Shown piece by piece: positions 45,101-55,148 of a stretch of DNA of 64,000 nt; position 1 is the first letter of the stretch; the number at the start of each line of letters is the position of its first letter. The notes beneath the pieces are model-generated. The model saw nothing but the letters and a program-made list of their open reading frames with translations, was not told the origin of the DNA and searched no databases. The position numbers and the translations under genes are program-made. This stretch comes from Phymatolithon calcareum (taxonomy: Eukaryota > Rhodophyta > Florideophyceae > Hapalidiales). The stretch lies in contig OZ345376.1 of assembly GCA_977006965.1 (NCBI GenBank), forward strand, positions 1,240,001 through 1,304,000. Direction: 5' to 3'.

Positions 45101-47166
45101 ATTACGCCTTCGAACTTTGCAGACTTGTTCTTCATGCTTTGAAGAACTCTGGCATAAATTGCTTTGTTCAGCTCTGGTAATGACTGAGAGCTAGCAGCCG
45201 TGATCATAACAATGGAAGTGCTGATTTCTTCATTCTTTTTTGGTGTTTCGAAAGCAGACATCATAACATCGCTTGTCTGATTTTCAGAAAGAATTTCATG
45301 CTGATCAGCCCAAGATACAAGTCTGGTGTACATAGTTTGAGAAATGTCCAGTTCTTGATGAGTGTTGACATCCTGTGCTGCAGTGGATACAGTAGGTTCA
45401 ATGTCAACAACCATAATCTCCGTCGATAAGGTTATCCATACGTTATCGGGAAGGTCTTGTGCAACGTCTAGTACTTGGTTTACTGATAGTGATGAGATTT
45501 CGTCATCGGGAACCAGCTCAAATACAATATTGACAAGAGTAGGCTTGCGTATCTTGGGGCAGTCTCGAATCAGATGCGAATCGGATCTGCAAGCACGAAA
45601 AAGCATGCGAACTCCATTTCGAAAACCGTTTTTCTTAGCGAACTTATTAATACGGTTATCCGTTCCATAGCGTCTACCAGCTCTGGCGTATAAAGTTTCC
45701 GTTATCTTTGATGATGCGGAACTTACGGAATCGGGAGGCTGGGTTGGAAAAGAAATCCTTGGAGAGGAATGGATATCTGAGATTTGTTTGACTAAATCCG
45801 TGTTGAGAGAACTAGCCGTTCGTGAATCTTGTATCTCCTGTTTATGAATTGCCGAAAGGCATTCGTTATAGTATTCCTCAGGGGTTGTGCTAGATTTTGC
45901 ACGTTCCACAAATAAGAAGAAAGACTGCGAGATAATAGCCGATTCAAGGACTTCGAGGAGAAGAGTAGGATGCTGGTGGACGTTGTCCAGTTGATCCTGA
46001 AGCATAAGCGCTCTCTCGTACAGCTTTGTCATAGCATCAGACCAAGTGTCGCATTCTGACTTAAAGCTTGTTATTTTCAGGTTTCGCCATTCCCTGAGGT
46101 TTGCAACCATGCTGGAGCTGCTATAAGACCAAGTAAATAGCTTTTGAAAAGCTGCTTCTAAGGTCAGTACCTGCTGGAATACTTCATTGTAGAAGAAGCG
46201 ACCAGCGAGGGAATGGGTCTCAATCATATTCATCAAACACTCTAGACCTTCTGCGGCGTTAAGACCACATAAATGGGCCTGAGCGTAGTATACCGCTTGA
46301 TGTCTAGCAAGACTGTGAAGGTCTGATTTTCTTCCTGTGTACCGAGATCCACGTGCAGAGTAATATTTTGCCATATCTCCAGGTCTGCCTCTGAATGGAC
46401 GCCTTATCGGTAATAGAGTCACTCGTGAGTTGGTTTGAGATCTTATATTGGAAATATTTCCGTTCGATCGTTGACCATAAAGTGGTTGCGAAGTTGGAGC
46501 ACCCACTTGAGTGTTTGAAGCCGAAAACTGGGCGATATTGAAGCTTTGACCGTCCGGGGGAGGATTCAGAGATACATCTCTGGGCACACGGTCAGGAAGT
46601 TGAGAGTACGCTGGTTGCATGTTTCGCGCGGTGTTACTTCCTTGACCGTGGGCATGATGTTGATTATGAGCGACCCTCTGGAAGCGAAAGTGCTCGAAAC
46701 CATTGGAATTACTTAAAGAAGGTCCTTGTGGCTGCCCGTTAAACTGACGTGCATCGCTTGGGGGTCGATCGTTTGATGGTTCCAAAGGTTGTGGAACATC
46801 ATGCGCTTGTGGTGGAGATGGAGGTGCACTGATCGTTGCTGATCTAAGCTGCTCATCTTGAAGATGCTGTTGGGACAGAGCTGGAAAAAGGAATTTACAT
46901 AGTAGAGAGTGTAGTCCTTCTTCTATGTCACTGTCCGATGGATCAGGGATGTGTACCCCTTTTTCCAAGAGCATCCTGTACAAGGCAAATACGTATGTTT
47001 GCGAACACTCTAAAAGAGGGTTGAAACGTATTGTCCTACGAGTGTCCCTGAGAATCTCTTCTGTAGAGGAATTATACAGGTATCTTATCATAGCATCACG
47101 AATATCAATATCGGCGGGGTGTGTGGGATTATCATCTTGTATCCATTGGGGAACAGGAGTTGTCAT
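42139..47166 (-). pseudogene. Copia gag-pol polyprotein with a single in-frame stop
   Basis: The frame starts at ATG 47166 and reads 1265 codons to TAA 43369-43371, then continues in the same frame to 42139 (1676 codons in all). Order: gag; a zinc knuckle near residue 525 whose first Cys is Phe (ACRSDSHLIRDC remains); protease motif IDNGA near 690; integrase zinc region (HNQFGH...CSPC); integrase core with VDVFF, HDQG and CER, the last pair at D-35-E spacing; then, after the stop, reverse transcriptase (DISQAFLQ, YGLCDSPGYW, QVDD in place of YVDD) and RNase H (SDASFANN). The stop separates integrase from reverse transcriptase. Either the copy is dead, or the stop is read through as in some retroelements, though here it lies at an unusual place. 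Confidence 0.9.
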
Positions 47167-47330
47167 GATGATATTGTCAGTGTTGACAGAATTGTTGTTT
47201 GTTATATTGTATCATAAAATTAATCCAACTTTAGAATCTTTTTTTTTAGCGGGAAGGTTTTTTTTAAAAAAAGATTTAAAAGTTATCAGCTAGATAGAGC
47301 TGATGCTGAATTACAGCTGGAAATTTTATT

Positions 47331-47909
47331 TCAACGAGATTTAAAAAGATTATCCTTGTGGTGCTTTGACACGAAATGGTCAGCGCGTTTCTTCAAATTT
47401 TTGAAAGGATAAGTATCGGAAAGAGAACAACCTTTTGGGTTGAGCGCAAAAATTGCGTTTTTGTGCTTCTTTCCGTTTAGGTGTGACCTAAAAGTTGCGT
47501 CGGAATTTCCGCTGTGACGTTGACACACGACACAAAAAAAGTTGTCAAACTTGTAACGGCGATTAGAAAGGTCACGCTCGATTCGCTTCTGCCAGGCCAG
47601 TCGGTACTTGCTGGAATACGGAATAGCGGGCTGGGTTAGCCCAGTGCGCCTGTCAGAAGCGGATTTGTGACGAAGTGAACGGGCCCGTTTGGTCCTGTTG
47701 CGAGCCGTTTGTTTCGAAATCGCGGAATCCTTGGTCCTTGGAATGCGATATTGGACCGGGGATGCGTGACTTGTTGATGATGCCGTACCGGTGGATGGGT
47801 GATTGGCCCGTGACGAGAGATCGGTGAAAGCGTGACTGGCCGTTTCCGTGCGAGCGGTGGATTTCGACGGTGATCGGTCACTTGTCGTTTTATCTGAAAC
47901 GCGATTCAC
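47331..47909 (-). CDS. Extra leader ORF with a U1-type C2H2 zinc finger, inside the copia element
   Basis: Between the 5' LTR and gag there is an open frame of about 190 codons. Its N-terminal two thirds are basic and Ser/Thr/Arg-rich. The C-terminal part has one finger, CVVC-x12-H-x5-H (FRSHLNGKKH), of the kind found in U1C/JAZ-type RNA-binding proteins, followed by a second His-rich basic stretch (HFVSKHHKDN). The frame contains no ATG, and a stop lies just upstream, so expression would need splicing or a non-AUG start. Copia elements normally have no such gene. Whether it is functional cannot be judged from one copy. Confidence 0.5.
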   Translation of the reverse strand: MNRVSDKTTSDRSPSKSTARTETASHAFTDLSSRANHPSTGTASSTSHASPVQYRIPRTKDSAISKQTARNRTKRARSLRHKSASDRRTGLTQPAIPYSSKYRLAWQKRIERDLSNRRYKFDNFFCVVCQRHSGNSDATFRSHLNGKKHKNAIFALNPKGCSLSDTYPFKNLKKRADHFVSKHHKDNLFKSR

Positions 47910-48169
47910 TTTTTGTCAGTGATCAAAGAAAAAACAACAAAAATTTGTTAGAATCCTCTTTTGTCCAGAAGTCACAATTCTTTAAAGAAATGAATCAGTA
48001 AAGAAAGGGACTTTCTCCAAACTTGATCGCGAGACAGATAACTTGCTTACTCTTTCGCGGTGGTTGGATGGATGGATGGTTGCCGGTTGAAATGGTGATC
48101 GTGGTTGTGGTATTGGTGATTGGTTGGTGATGGGTGCGTAGTTTTGGTGTTTTAGATTTGATTTGCAAA

Positions 48170-48494
48170 TGTCGTCCAAAAGACCAGTTGTGAAAGGCGG
48201 GATAAGCCACCAAAGTCTTCTTGACCTTGCCACTTTACTTATCCCTGCCGAGTCTGCTATTCAGGACTCAGCAGGTTGCTTATGTACTGCTCTGGAGAGC
48301 TACAGTACTGGGGAGCTGCAGAACTTGGGGAACTGCAGAACTAGACTACCTAATCCGTACATTGTTACCGTAAACGTAAACGCGGGAGAAATAGTACCAG
48401 AAAAGGGCGTGAAGGAGTGTGTCTGCATTTGCAGAGTGCCTTGGTTCCCATCCTGGGAAACTTTCCATGCGCTGTGTATGTCAGCTCCATGACA
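48170..48494 (-). repeat. 5' LTR of the copia element
   Basis: 325 bp, TGTC...GACA, nearly identical to the 3' LTR. It should contain the promoter and polyadenylation signals of the element. Transcription would run toward lower coordinates. Confidence 0.95.
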
Positions 48495-48499
48495 AAAAC

Positions 48500-49009
48500 C
48501 CCTGGCGATCTGACCAACGTCGCTCGTGAACACGCGTGCTCACGCGCGACGTTCCCCAAAAGCGTTCCAGGAAACGGAGAACGCTCCGTTGCCCCGCGAA
48601 CCGGAAATTGGTACACGCGGGCAACGAGAGCAGCCCTGACGATGAGGCGCTGAATTACCGAAAAGACGCTAATGCGTCAGAAACTGACTAGCTCCTAATT
48701 TACAGATAAATTCGCTTGCTTACACTGTCCAGTGATCCAATTGGACACTGCATCCAAATATTACGTCCCCCCATACTTCAATTCCTATTTGGGCACCGGT
48801 TGCACCTCCAGTGTGCTCGAAGATACTGCACACGTTGTACAGGCCGACTCGGTTCGTCATATGATTGCAAATTGATGCAAGCTGTAATTTATCGAACACT
48901 TCTTTCCTGGCTACTCAGTTATGTGTTTCGCTATTTACTTGAATTATTCTGTTAACAAAATTTCGCACGGCAAAACGACCATTCATTTTCTGCAAGTAGC
49001 CATTGATCT
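48500..49009 (-). repeat. Right part of pogo-family composite repeat, copy 2
   Basis: Collinear with 2505-3014. It includes the right terminal inverted repeat at 48752-48772 and about 237 bp beyond it that are also shared with copy 1. Homology stops at the sequence GCAAGTAGCCAT. Confidence 0.85.
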
Positions 49010-49525
49010 CTACTGTAGGAGACATTAAATTGAACCCTCGACTGACAAGTCGCGCCGCAGTCAAAACAAGACCGCTTGTAGTGTGACATGTCAGACTCGA
49101 TTATTTTCATAGGGATGCTCATAAGCATGTTCGCTCGTAGCACGCATGCCAGGGCACCGGGCCTTCATACGTCAGTCTTGCTGATGCGACAACATTACAC
49201 TAAACGCTAGTCCCCCTCGGTCTCCTATGAAATGAGATGCCATCGGGATGTTGTGCAAAAATATCCTTTTTTCAATGAGATGTCATCTTCATAACTTAAG
49301 AGACTCGAAGAGACGAGAGACAAATAGTCCGAAAATAAAAGGAATTCAAGATAAATATATCTCTTAAATCTGCAAAAATGCCAGTCATTGAGCAAAGACC
49401 GGAGGCAATACTGCACAGCGTCTTGTGCCTTTCGTTTCCTTACGGGAAATTAAAGTGGGGGAGGTTTGGGGATATGTAAAAAGCACTCAAAAAGCAATGA
49501 AGACATCATTTATTCGTAACAGTGC
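49010..49525. other. Intergenic region, nothing recognised
   Basis: No gene or repeat is recognised between the end of the pogo-family repeat and the 3' end of the first LINE remnant. Confidence 0.35.
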
Positions 49526-50510
49526 TGCTTCTCAATTACTTCGACTTAACGCATTCTAGCTTCCAAATCTCGTCTTGATTCGAGTTTCTCTCCATATGAG
49601 GGCTCGAGTGAGTCTTCTGCATTCATATTCAGCCTCTTTGTCCATCATCTTAGACTCCAGTATGCGTTGGAGTCCAATGAGCTCAATCTTAGCACTGGGT
49701 CCGGAGTACTTGCCCAGAATTGATTTTCTGCAGAGCGGTATTCTGTTAAAAAATCAGTCTTAGGCATCTTAACTGCCTCGTTCTATCCCTTAAGTGTAAC
49801 ACTCCCGGAAACATTTTCGGCTTGCTTATCTGGATTTTCACTGTGCAATCTTCTTTGCAATTCTTCCATATTTGGATTGCATCTTCTAATCGCCGCTTCT
49901 TTGACAATCTCCCTTCTTCTGCTTGTTGCGCTGGTCCCTTCTTGTAGAGGGGAATAAGTTTTGCTTTTCCCCAACGGCGAGGGAGACACTTCAGTCTTCC
50001 ACATTTCTCCAATATAGCGATGTCAAAACAGACTTCCTTGTTGGCATGAGACATGCCAACGGCTATGCAGTCTCGGCCAACCACCTTTCCTTTTGGCCCC
50101 TTATTTAAAGCTCTTTGCAGATGCCTCCTCATTGATCTGTTGACGCTAAAACCTTCTAGTTTCACATCCACTCCTTCTCAGGTTTGCACATGTTTGAGAG
50201 GTAGGCCAAAAATATGTTCGGGTGCACGGGAGCTCCTACACTTCTATTTTCCCAATTCTTCTGGCCTCGCATTTCAAGATCTTTCTGGTGACATTTGCTG
50301 CCTCCACGGGACCCTTACCCTCAATTTCTTTTATATATGCTTCGAGCTGGTCGCTTTTCGATTTCCGTATCTTATTCTTGAGAAGCACTTTAACGGCTTT
50401 TAGCTCTTCTTCGTCGGCTTCAAGACCAGACCTTTTCGCTTTTTCGTACAGCTGTGCTCTTTTCGCAATCTTTCATAACGCGCCGGTCTTGGTTTTTTTG
50501 ATATCAATGG
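49526..50510 (-). mobile_element. Non-LTR retrotransposon remnant A (internally deleted)
   Basis: Read on the minus strand, 50500-50270 encodes a charged helical linker (KAVKVLLKNKIRKSKSDQLE). A stop and a gap follow, then 50160-49940 encodes the reverse-transcriptase fingers (PKGKVVGRDCI, RRWGKAKLIPLYKKG). That is joined directly to a 3' segment (EDAIQIWKNCKEDC, KPKMFPGVL) shared with remnant B. The polymerase palm is missing, so an internal deletion fused the fingers to the 3' end. Homology with B begins at GCTTCTCAATTACTTC. Confidence 0.75.
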
Positions 50511-50581
50511 ATTAATAAGATTGGGGATATATGCTGATTTATTTTAACAGCACCCAGGACCTCATTTTGGGTAAGAGGGCA

Positions 50582-52020
50582 GCTTCTCAATTACTTCAAC
50601 TTACCGCATTCTAGCTTCCTAGCAACGTGGAGCTCGAGTGATTCTTCTGCAATTGATTTTCTCCATACCGGTGCTCTGCTAAAAATTAGCCTAAGGCATC
50701 TTAACCGCGGGACCTGCCCTAATCTAAGTAGAACTTAGTTCAGAGCAATAAAGCTCTGACTTGTGAGTCCCACGAGGGGACAAAGCAGTTTACATACATA
50801 TATACATCTTAACCGCGTCGTTCTGTCCCTTATGTGTAACACTCCCGGAAACATTTTCGGCTTGCTTATCTGGACTTTCACTGCGCAATCTTCTTTGCAA
50901 TTCTTCCACATTTGGATTGCATCTTCTAATCGCCGCTTCTTTGACACTCTACCGTCTTCTACTTGCTGCAACGCTTTGCTGAGGTGCTCTTCTTTTCTGA
51001 GAAAGTCAATGTGCTTTGATACTTCTGCCATATCCTCCTGTCCTCCTTGGTATTCTTCTGCCTATGCAAGGTAGTTTTTCCTTTTTTAACAAGCTTAACG
51101 GGAACCTTTCCGCTTGGTGAGTTCGCCTCATCTCCGGACTGTCCAGCCAACAAAGCACTTTCATTTGACTTTTTCGATGCTCGGCATATTTTCAGAAGAC
51201 ATACCTGTAAAGTCCTTCTGCTGCCTCGATTGCTGCCAGTAACCGCTCGGTCATTGGGCCTAGGTGAATCGCATACTCCCATTCTGGGAGAATCAACGAC
51301 TTGAAAATCTGGATGCATATTTCAGGGTGGAAGCCACTGACATTAGCGCCAATCTGTGGATGCATCCGACCGCATTCCGTACTCTTGGCATTGCTGCACC
51401 ATCGGTAACTCCAGTGTTGTTCAGAACAATGGTCAGATAGGAAAGTCTCCACGCTTGGTGTATCTCTTTTCCGGCAATTATGAGTTTTCGCTTAGGTAGC
51501 ACCTCGCGCTTTCACGGTTTGTGTTCCATGTCGTAGAGTTGTCGTCTGCCCACTCCGTCGTTATGTCCAGTAGCCTTTGAAACCCTCTCGAGCTCTTGGC
51601 TTGGAGGAGCACATCGTCCGCAAACAACTGCAATCACTGCTCTGAGGCAGTTCTTGTTACTTTTCCAGCGGCTTCGGCAAACGTATCCATGAATATTTTG
51701 TAAAGGCACGGGTTTAGTGGGGACCCTTGTGGAACACCTCTGTCGACAATGCACCGTGTTTTTGATTCATCCCCTGCAGAAGTGATCCACGGTTTCAGAA
51801 AGAAGGCTACCATCCGAGTTAATCAGCTTGGGGCGAAACATTTCGTACCAGGCATTCAGGTCATCCGAGTTCTTGCACGCCCTTACTTTCTCGATCACTC
51901 CCGATGCCCATGTATATATTTCAGTGCTTGCCCTTTCAGCTTGTTCCGGAGATTTTCATGCTGCCTTCGATATGAACTGCTCTCTCCGTTTCGCTACAAT
52001 TTTTATATTAGGCACTAGTG
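50582..52020 (-). mobile_element. Non-LTR retrotransposon remnant B
   Basis: Minus-strand pieces in order: a segment with DDLNAWYEMFRPKLI near 51850; the reverse-transcriptase palm with GVPQGSPLNPCLYKIFMD and LFADDVLLQ near 51730-51620 (FADD catalytic motif), separated by an in-frame TGA; a thumb-like part (KLIIAGKEI, RLSYLTIVLNNTG) at 51500-51300; LILPEWEYAIHLGP near 51260; and the 3' segment shared with remnant A (EDAIQMWKNCKEDC). Several shifts and stops are present. It belongs to the LINE class; no clade can be assigned. Confidence 0.8.
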
Positions 52021-53854
52021 AGTTTATCACGTCTGCACATGGGGACCAGTTTTACTGCAGATTTCCTCTTTTATATCCAATCGAGATGGGAGCATTGCAA
52101 TCAACGTGGGTTTATCTCTTTCTCCAACACTACTGTACTTTCCTGAGACTGTAGGTGTATTGAAGAGGGTCGTTGCTTATATGATGGGGCTATAACGGCT
52201 GATATCTTACAGAGTAGAAGACCAAATCAACTGGGGGCACTCTGACAGCCTGTTGTGTTGCAGTGTGAGAATTTCTGTTTGTGGTGCTGAACTACTGTGC
52301 TGCACACGAAGAGAAAACTGTCATTGACTTCGTGTTGGGGTACAGGTAATGTTTCGTGTCCTACATACAGAAGAGATTGCGTGTACTACTGTGGACCCTT
52401 CTATGCGTCTGCTTACAATTTGGACATGAGTCCTTGAAACCTAATTGAGTCGCTTCAGCCTCACCTCGCTGGAAGGAAGAGAGGTACATATTGAAATTAG
52501 GAGACTAAGTTTGGAGATTTTGTTTACGCTAAGCCAATCTTGAACTTTTCCCAACCGTTTTCAGTATTCGTGCTTCAGTCAGCAAGACGCAACGAGCTGT
52601 GAGTGGGACTGCTATTTGAACGTTTATTTTAAGGCCATCTGCGCTCTATATTTAAAAGTACATGGAGTCTGATTGAAACACACTGTCCACTGAGCTGCAT
52701 CCATACGCTTAGTGTAAAGCATCTTGTACGAACATTTATGAAACCTCTTGATTTGCGCGCTCCAATTTTCCGCGAAACCGATACGTAGAGAAGGTAGGGC
52801 AGCGACAGGCTGAACTGTTGAATTCAATCGTAAAGAGCGTCGATGTTTTGTACAGTGCAGTACGGAATCATTAGATTTTATTTAGGTGCTAGGCCCCCCA
52901 TATTTTGAGTACGTTTAGCAACCTTCTGCAGTGTCTCCGCCGCTTACAGTCGGGTATTTCTACCTTAACACTAGTACAGTGCACTACAGTACAGTATACT
53001 GTACAAGATATCGACACGTGCTGTGCGCTGTCTGCGGGCTCCAGGAGGCTCGATGTACGAATTTGGGGACTTCCATAAAATGTGCATTGTGATTGTAACA
53101 ATTCACGGCATACAGAGCAGCCATAACATATATACCTTGTTCTATGTAATAGCTTCGTCGTCCCGCTGGACTGCATGACCGCTTCCTGCTCCACAGCAGG
53201 AAGCGATCATTCAGAAAAGTACTGTACAGTAATTCAGGCGACAAATAGATGACCCGCCGACTTTTGGAGAGCGGACAACTATCGGAAATAGCTGTTGAGC
53301 ATATCCCCCAAACGTCTCTCCGCCTTCAGCGCTCGAGGTCGTCACATCATCAACCTGAAGCCTCGAGACGCACCACATCCTCCGTGCTTCCTGCGATCCG
53401 CTGCAATTCACTGCGCTGCGCCTCCGTCTTGGAGCCTTGTGTCCGTACTTCTTGCGATCCGCTGGCATCCGCACCGGGCAAGCGCCCATTCGCGCCACTC
53501 CGCAACTTTCTCCGCCGTACCTCGCGTCTTTGGGATCGCCTCACTGTGCTTTTCGCCGCGTTTCGTTTCGTTGTGGGATATTTAATTGTCCTTATCGTAC
53601 TGAAATTCCCTCTTCGGCACGGATCCCCCAAATCTGGAAACAGTTCACCCTCGTTTTCCGTCGGTCGCCCTATTTTCGTTCCGGTCGTGACGTCGTCCAA
53701 TCGTCACACTGAATAAATCATTGCAGAACTCCGGCATTGTGCACAGTGCATTTTCCTGAAACATCCTCTTGCGCTTACGCTCCATTGAGCTTCACCCTAT
53801 CGTCATACCCTTTTCGTCAGCCACAACTTCCCGGCTATTTTCGGACAAGAAAAA
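52021..53854. other. Intergenic region with an unresolved ORF pair
   Basis: 52021-53200 shows nothing but small palindromes such as CAGTACAGTATACTGTAC (near 52986). At 53249-53716 (+) and 53350-53700 (-) two overlapping frames of 155 and 116 codons are open. They contain an imperfect direct repeat (TTCCTGCGATCCGCTG and TTCTTGCGATCCGCTG about 65 bp apart). Neither has a recognised family, and I cannot say which, if either, is coding. The promoter of the gene at 53855 should lie at the right end. Confidence 0.4.
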
Positions 53855-55045
53855 ATGACTTCGGGAGGCACCGCACCAAAGACTACCGCCGCGTATAACA
53901 ATTTTTGTGCTCAACGTGCTGCGTTCATCTCCACCAAATACCCGCTCATCCCGATGGACGGGGTCGTCCGCACACCCGAGAAGCGCCTCTACCCTGCACC
54001 AGTTGCAACGGGATATGCGTCCACTCCTTCGTGCAGATCCCCATCTATCAGGAAATCTATCGCTGTTGATACTGGGCGGGTGAAAAAGAGGCTTTGGAAT
54101 GTTCGAGCAGTTGTTGTTGGCGATGGATCGGTGGGAAAATATGGCCGCATGTTGCGAAAGGGTGCCACTTATGGCAGCGCGACAATGAATGGCGATCACA
54201 CGTCATGGTACGAAATAGATGAGAGGACGATGCAGCTTTGCGACCGCAAAGAAGCGGCAGTCGCATGGCCGTTGAGGCCAGTGTCCGACAGAGCTCGAAA
54301 AGCATACGGGAGGCGATTGGAATATATTGACCCGTTGGTCGTGCGTCGGGCAGAGGCTGAAGATTGTACAAGAACAACCCACCAGCGGCGTGCTCTATGG
54401 GCGTATTGCCGCGATTTTTCTGGCGTTATGGCCGTAATTGGAGGCCCGATGGCCCGGTCACCGTCATGTGGAGTTGAGAAGTTTCTGGAGAAGCGATATG
54501 GCATGATGGCAAGAAACAGATGTAACGGCGGACACGGTAAATGCATGACGGACGCAGTCGTAAATGCTATTGATCGTCTTCTTGATCGGCGGGCATCACT
54601 AGATGTAGGACGCGAGCTTGCAGTGATCCTCGGGGAGAATTTGTCCGAAGCGGAAGTGCTGCAGATGACTGCGAAAGAACTGAAAAATCGGGCGCCGATA
54701 TTGTCCTCTCTACGGCAATTGGGTTCATTGTTGCAAAGGCTGCGTTCTGTGCGTGTTGAGCTACGAATGGCTGACAGCGTAGTCAAAAACAAGAGAACGA
54801 TGGGAATGTTCAAGTGGTTATGCGAGGATGCGAAAGGCGTATGGCTAGTTCGCTTGACTCAGAGCGGTGTTGTGGACCATTGTGTTGCGATCGATGCATG
54901 CGAGGCAATTGTACTCGACAGCGCCGAGAAATATCCCATCAAACTTATCGAAGAAGTTCTTCCCATGTGTGGCGGCGACGATGCAGACCGGCTTCATGTT
55001 GCAGAGATGTACCAGGTAAGGATACAAAGGCAGAAGCGAAAGTAA
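53855..55045 (+). CDS. Papain-like cysteine-protease-pattern protein, 396 aa
   Basis: An intact frame from ATG 53855, in an A-rich start context. The N-terminal 230 residues are basic with scattered Cys and no recognised domain. From residue 228 the sequence reads GKCMTDAVVNAID, resembling the active-site Cys helix of papain-fold peptidases. Residues 329-345 are VWLVRLTQSGVVDHCVAID and 352-356 IVLDS, matching the strand-His and strand-Asp positions (Cys230, His342, Asp355). No exact family is recognised, so the protease role is inference from motif order. It converges on the helicase pseudogene, whose end is about 100 bp away. Transposons in several lineages carry such proteases, which makes an accessory transposon function possible. 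Confidence 0.5.
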   Translation: MTSGGTAPKTTAAYNNFCAQRAAFISTKYPLIPMDGVVRTPEKRLYPAPVATGYASTPSCRSPSIRKSIAVDTGRVKKRLWNVRAVVVGDGSVGKYGRMLRKGATYGSATMNGDHTSWYEIDERTMQLCDRKEAAVAWPLRPVSDRARKAYGRRLEYIDPLVVRRAEAEDCTRTTHQRRALWAYCRDFSGVMAVIGGPMARSPSCGVEKFLEKRYGMMARNRCNGGHGKCMTDAVVNAIDRLLDRRASLDVGRELAVILGENLSEAEVLQMTAKELKNRAPILSSLRQLGSLLQRLRSVRVELRMADSVVKNKRTMGMFKWLCEDAKGVWLVRLTQSGVVDHCVAIDACEAIVLDSAEKYPIKLIEEVLPMCGGDDADRLHVAEMYQVRIQRQKRK

Positions 55046-55148
55046 TGTTTCTCTAGGAACTGTTTAAGAGTAGATATAGAGTGAGGAGATCTTAATGAAC
55101 GACAATTAAATCTTTTTCATGATCTTAAGGAAGAAACATTTGCTGAAT

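Larger units (their letters stand above)
41706..48494 (-). mobile_element. Complete Ty1/copia LTR retrotransposon
   Basis: The 6789-bp element is bounded by two LTRs that start TGTC and end GACA, and is flanked by the 5-bp target duplication AAAAC at 41701-41705 and 48495-48499. Gene order on the minus strand is leader ORF, gag, protease, integrase, reverse transcriptase, RNase H, i.e. copia order. The empty target site is preserved at 2501 in the other pogo-family copy. Four substitutions and one 3-bp indel separate the LTRs, so insertion was fairly recent. No standard tRNA primer-binding site is evident just inside the 5' LTR. Confidence 0.95.
37663..48772 (-). mobile_element. Pogo-family transposon, copy 2, carrying a nested copia insertion
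   Basis: The left terminus at 37663-37684 and right terminus at 48752-48772 are inverted repeats of the form G6-7 AC.TAAT.TT.GGAC. Without the 6.8-kb copia element and one target duplication the transposon is about 4.3 kb. It encodes a damaged transposase on the minus strand near its left end, followed by a 2-kb non-coding or unassigned part shared with copy 1. A TA target duplication is not clearly visible, so the exact ends carry some uncertainty. Confidence 0.7.

Noticed and set aside
53249-53716. Membrane protein on the plus strand
   Set aside because: A hydrophobic run exists, but an equally long frame is open on the opposite strand and neither has family support.
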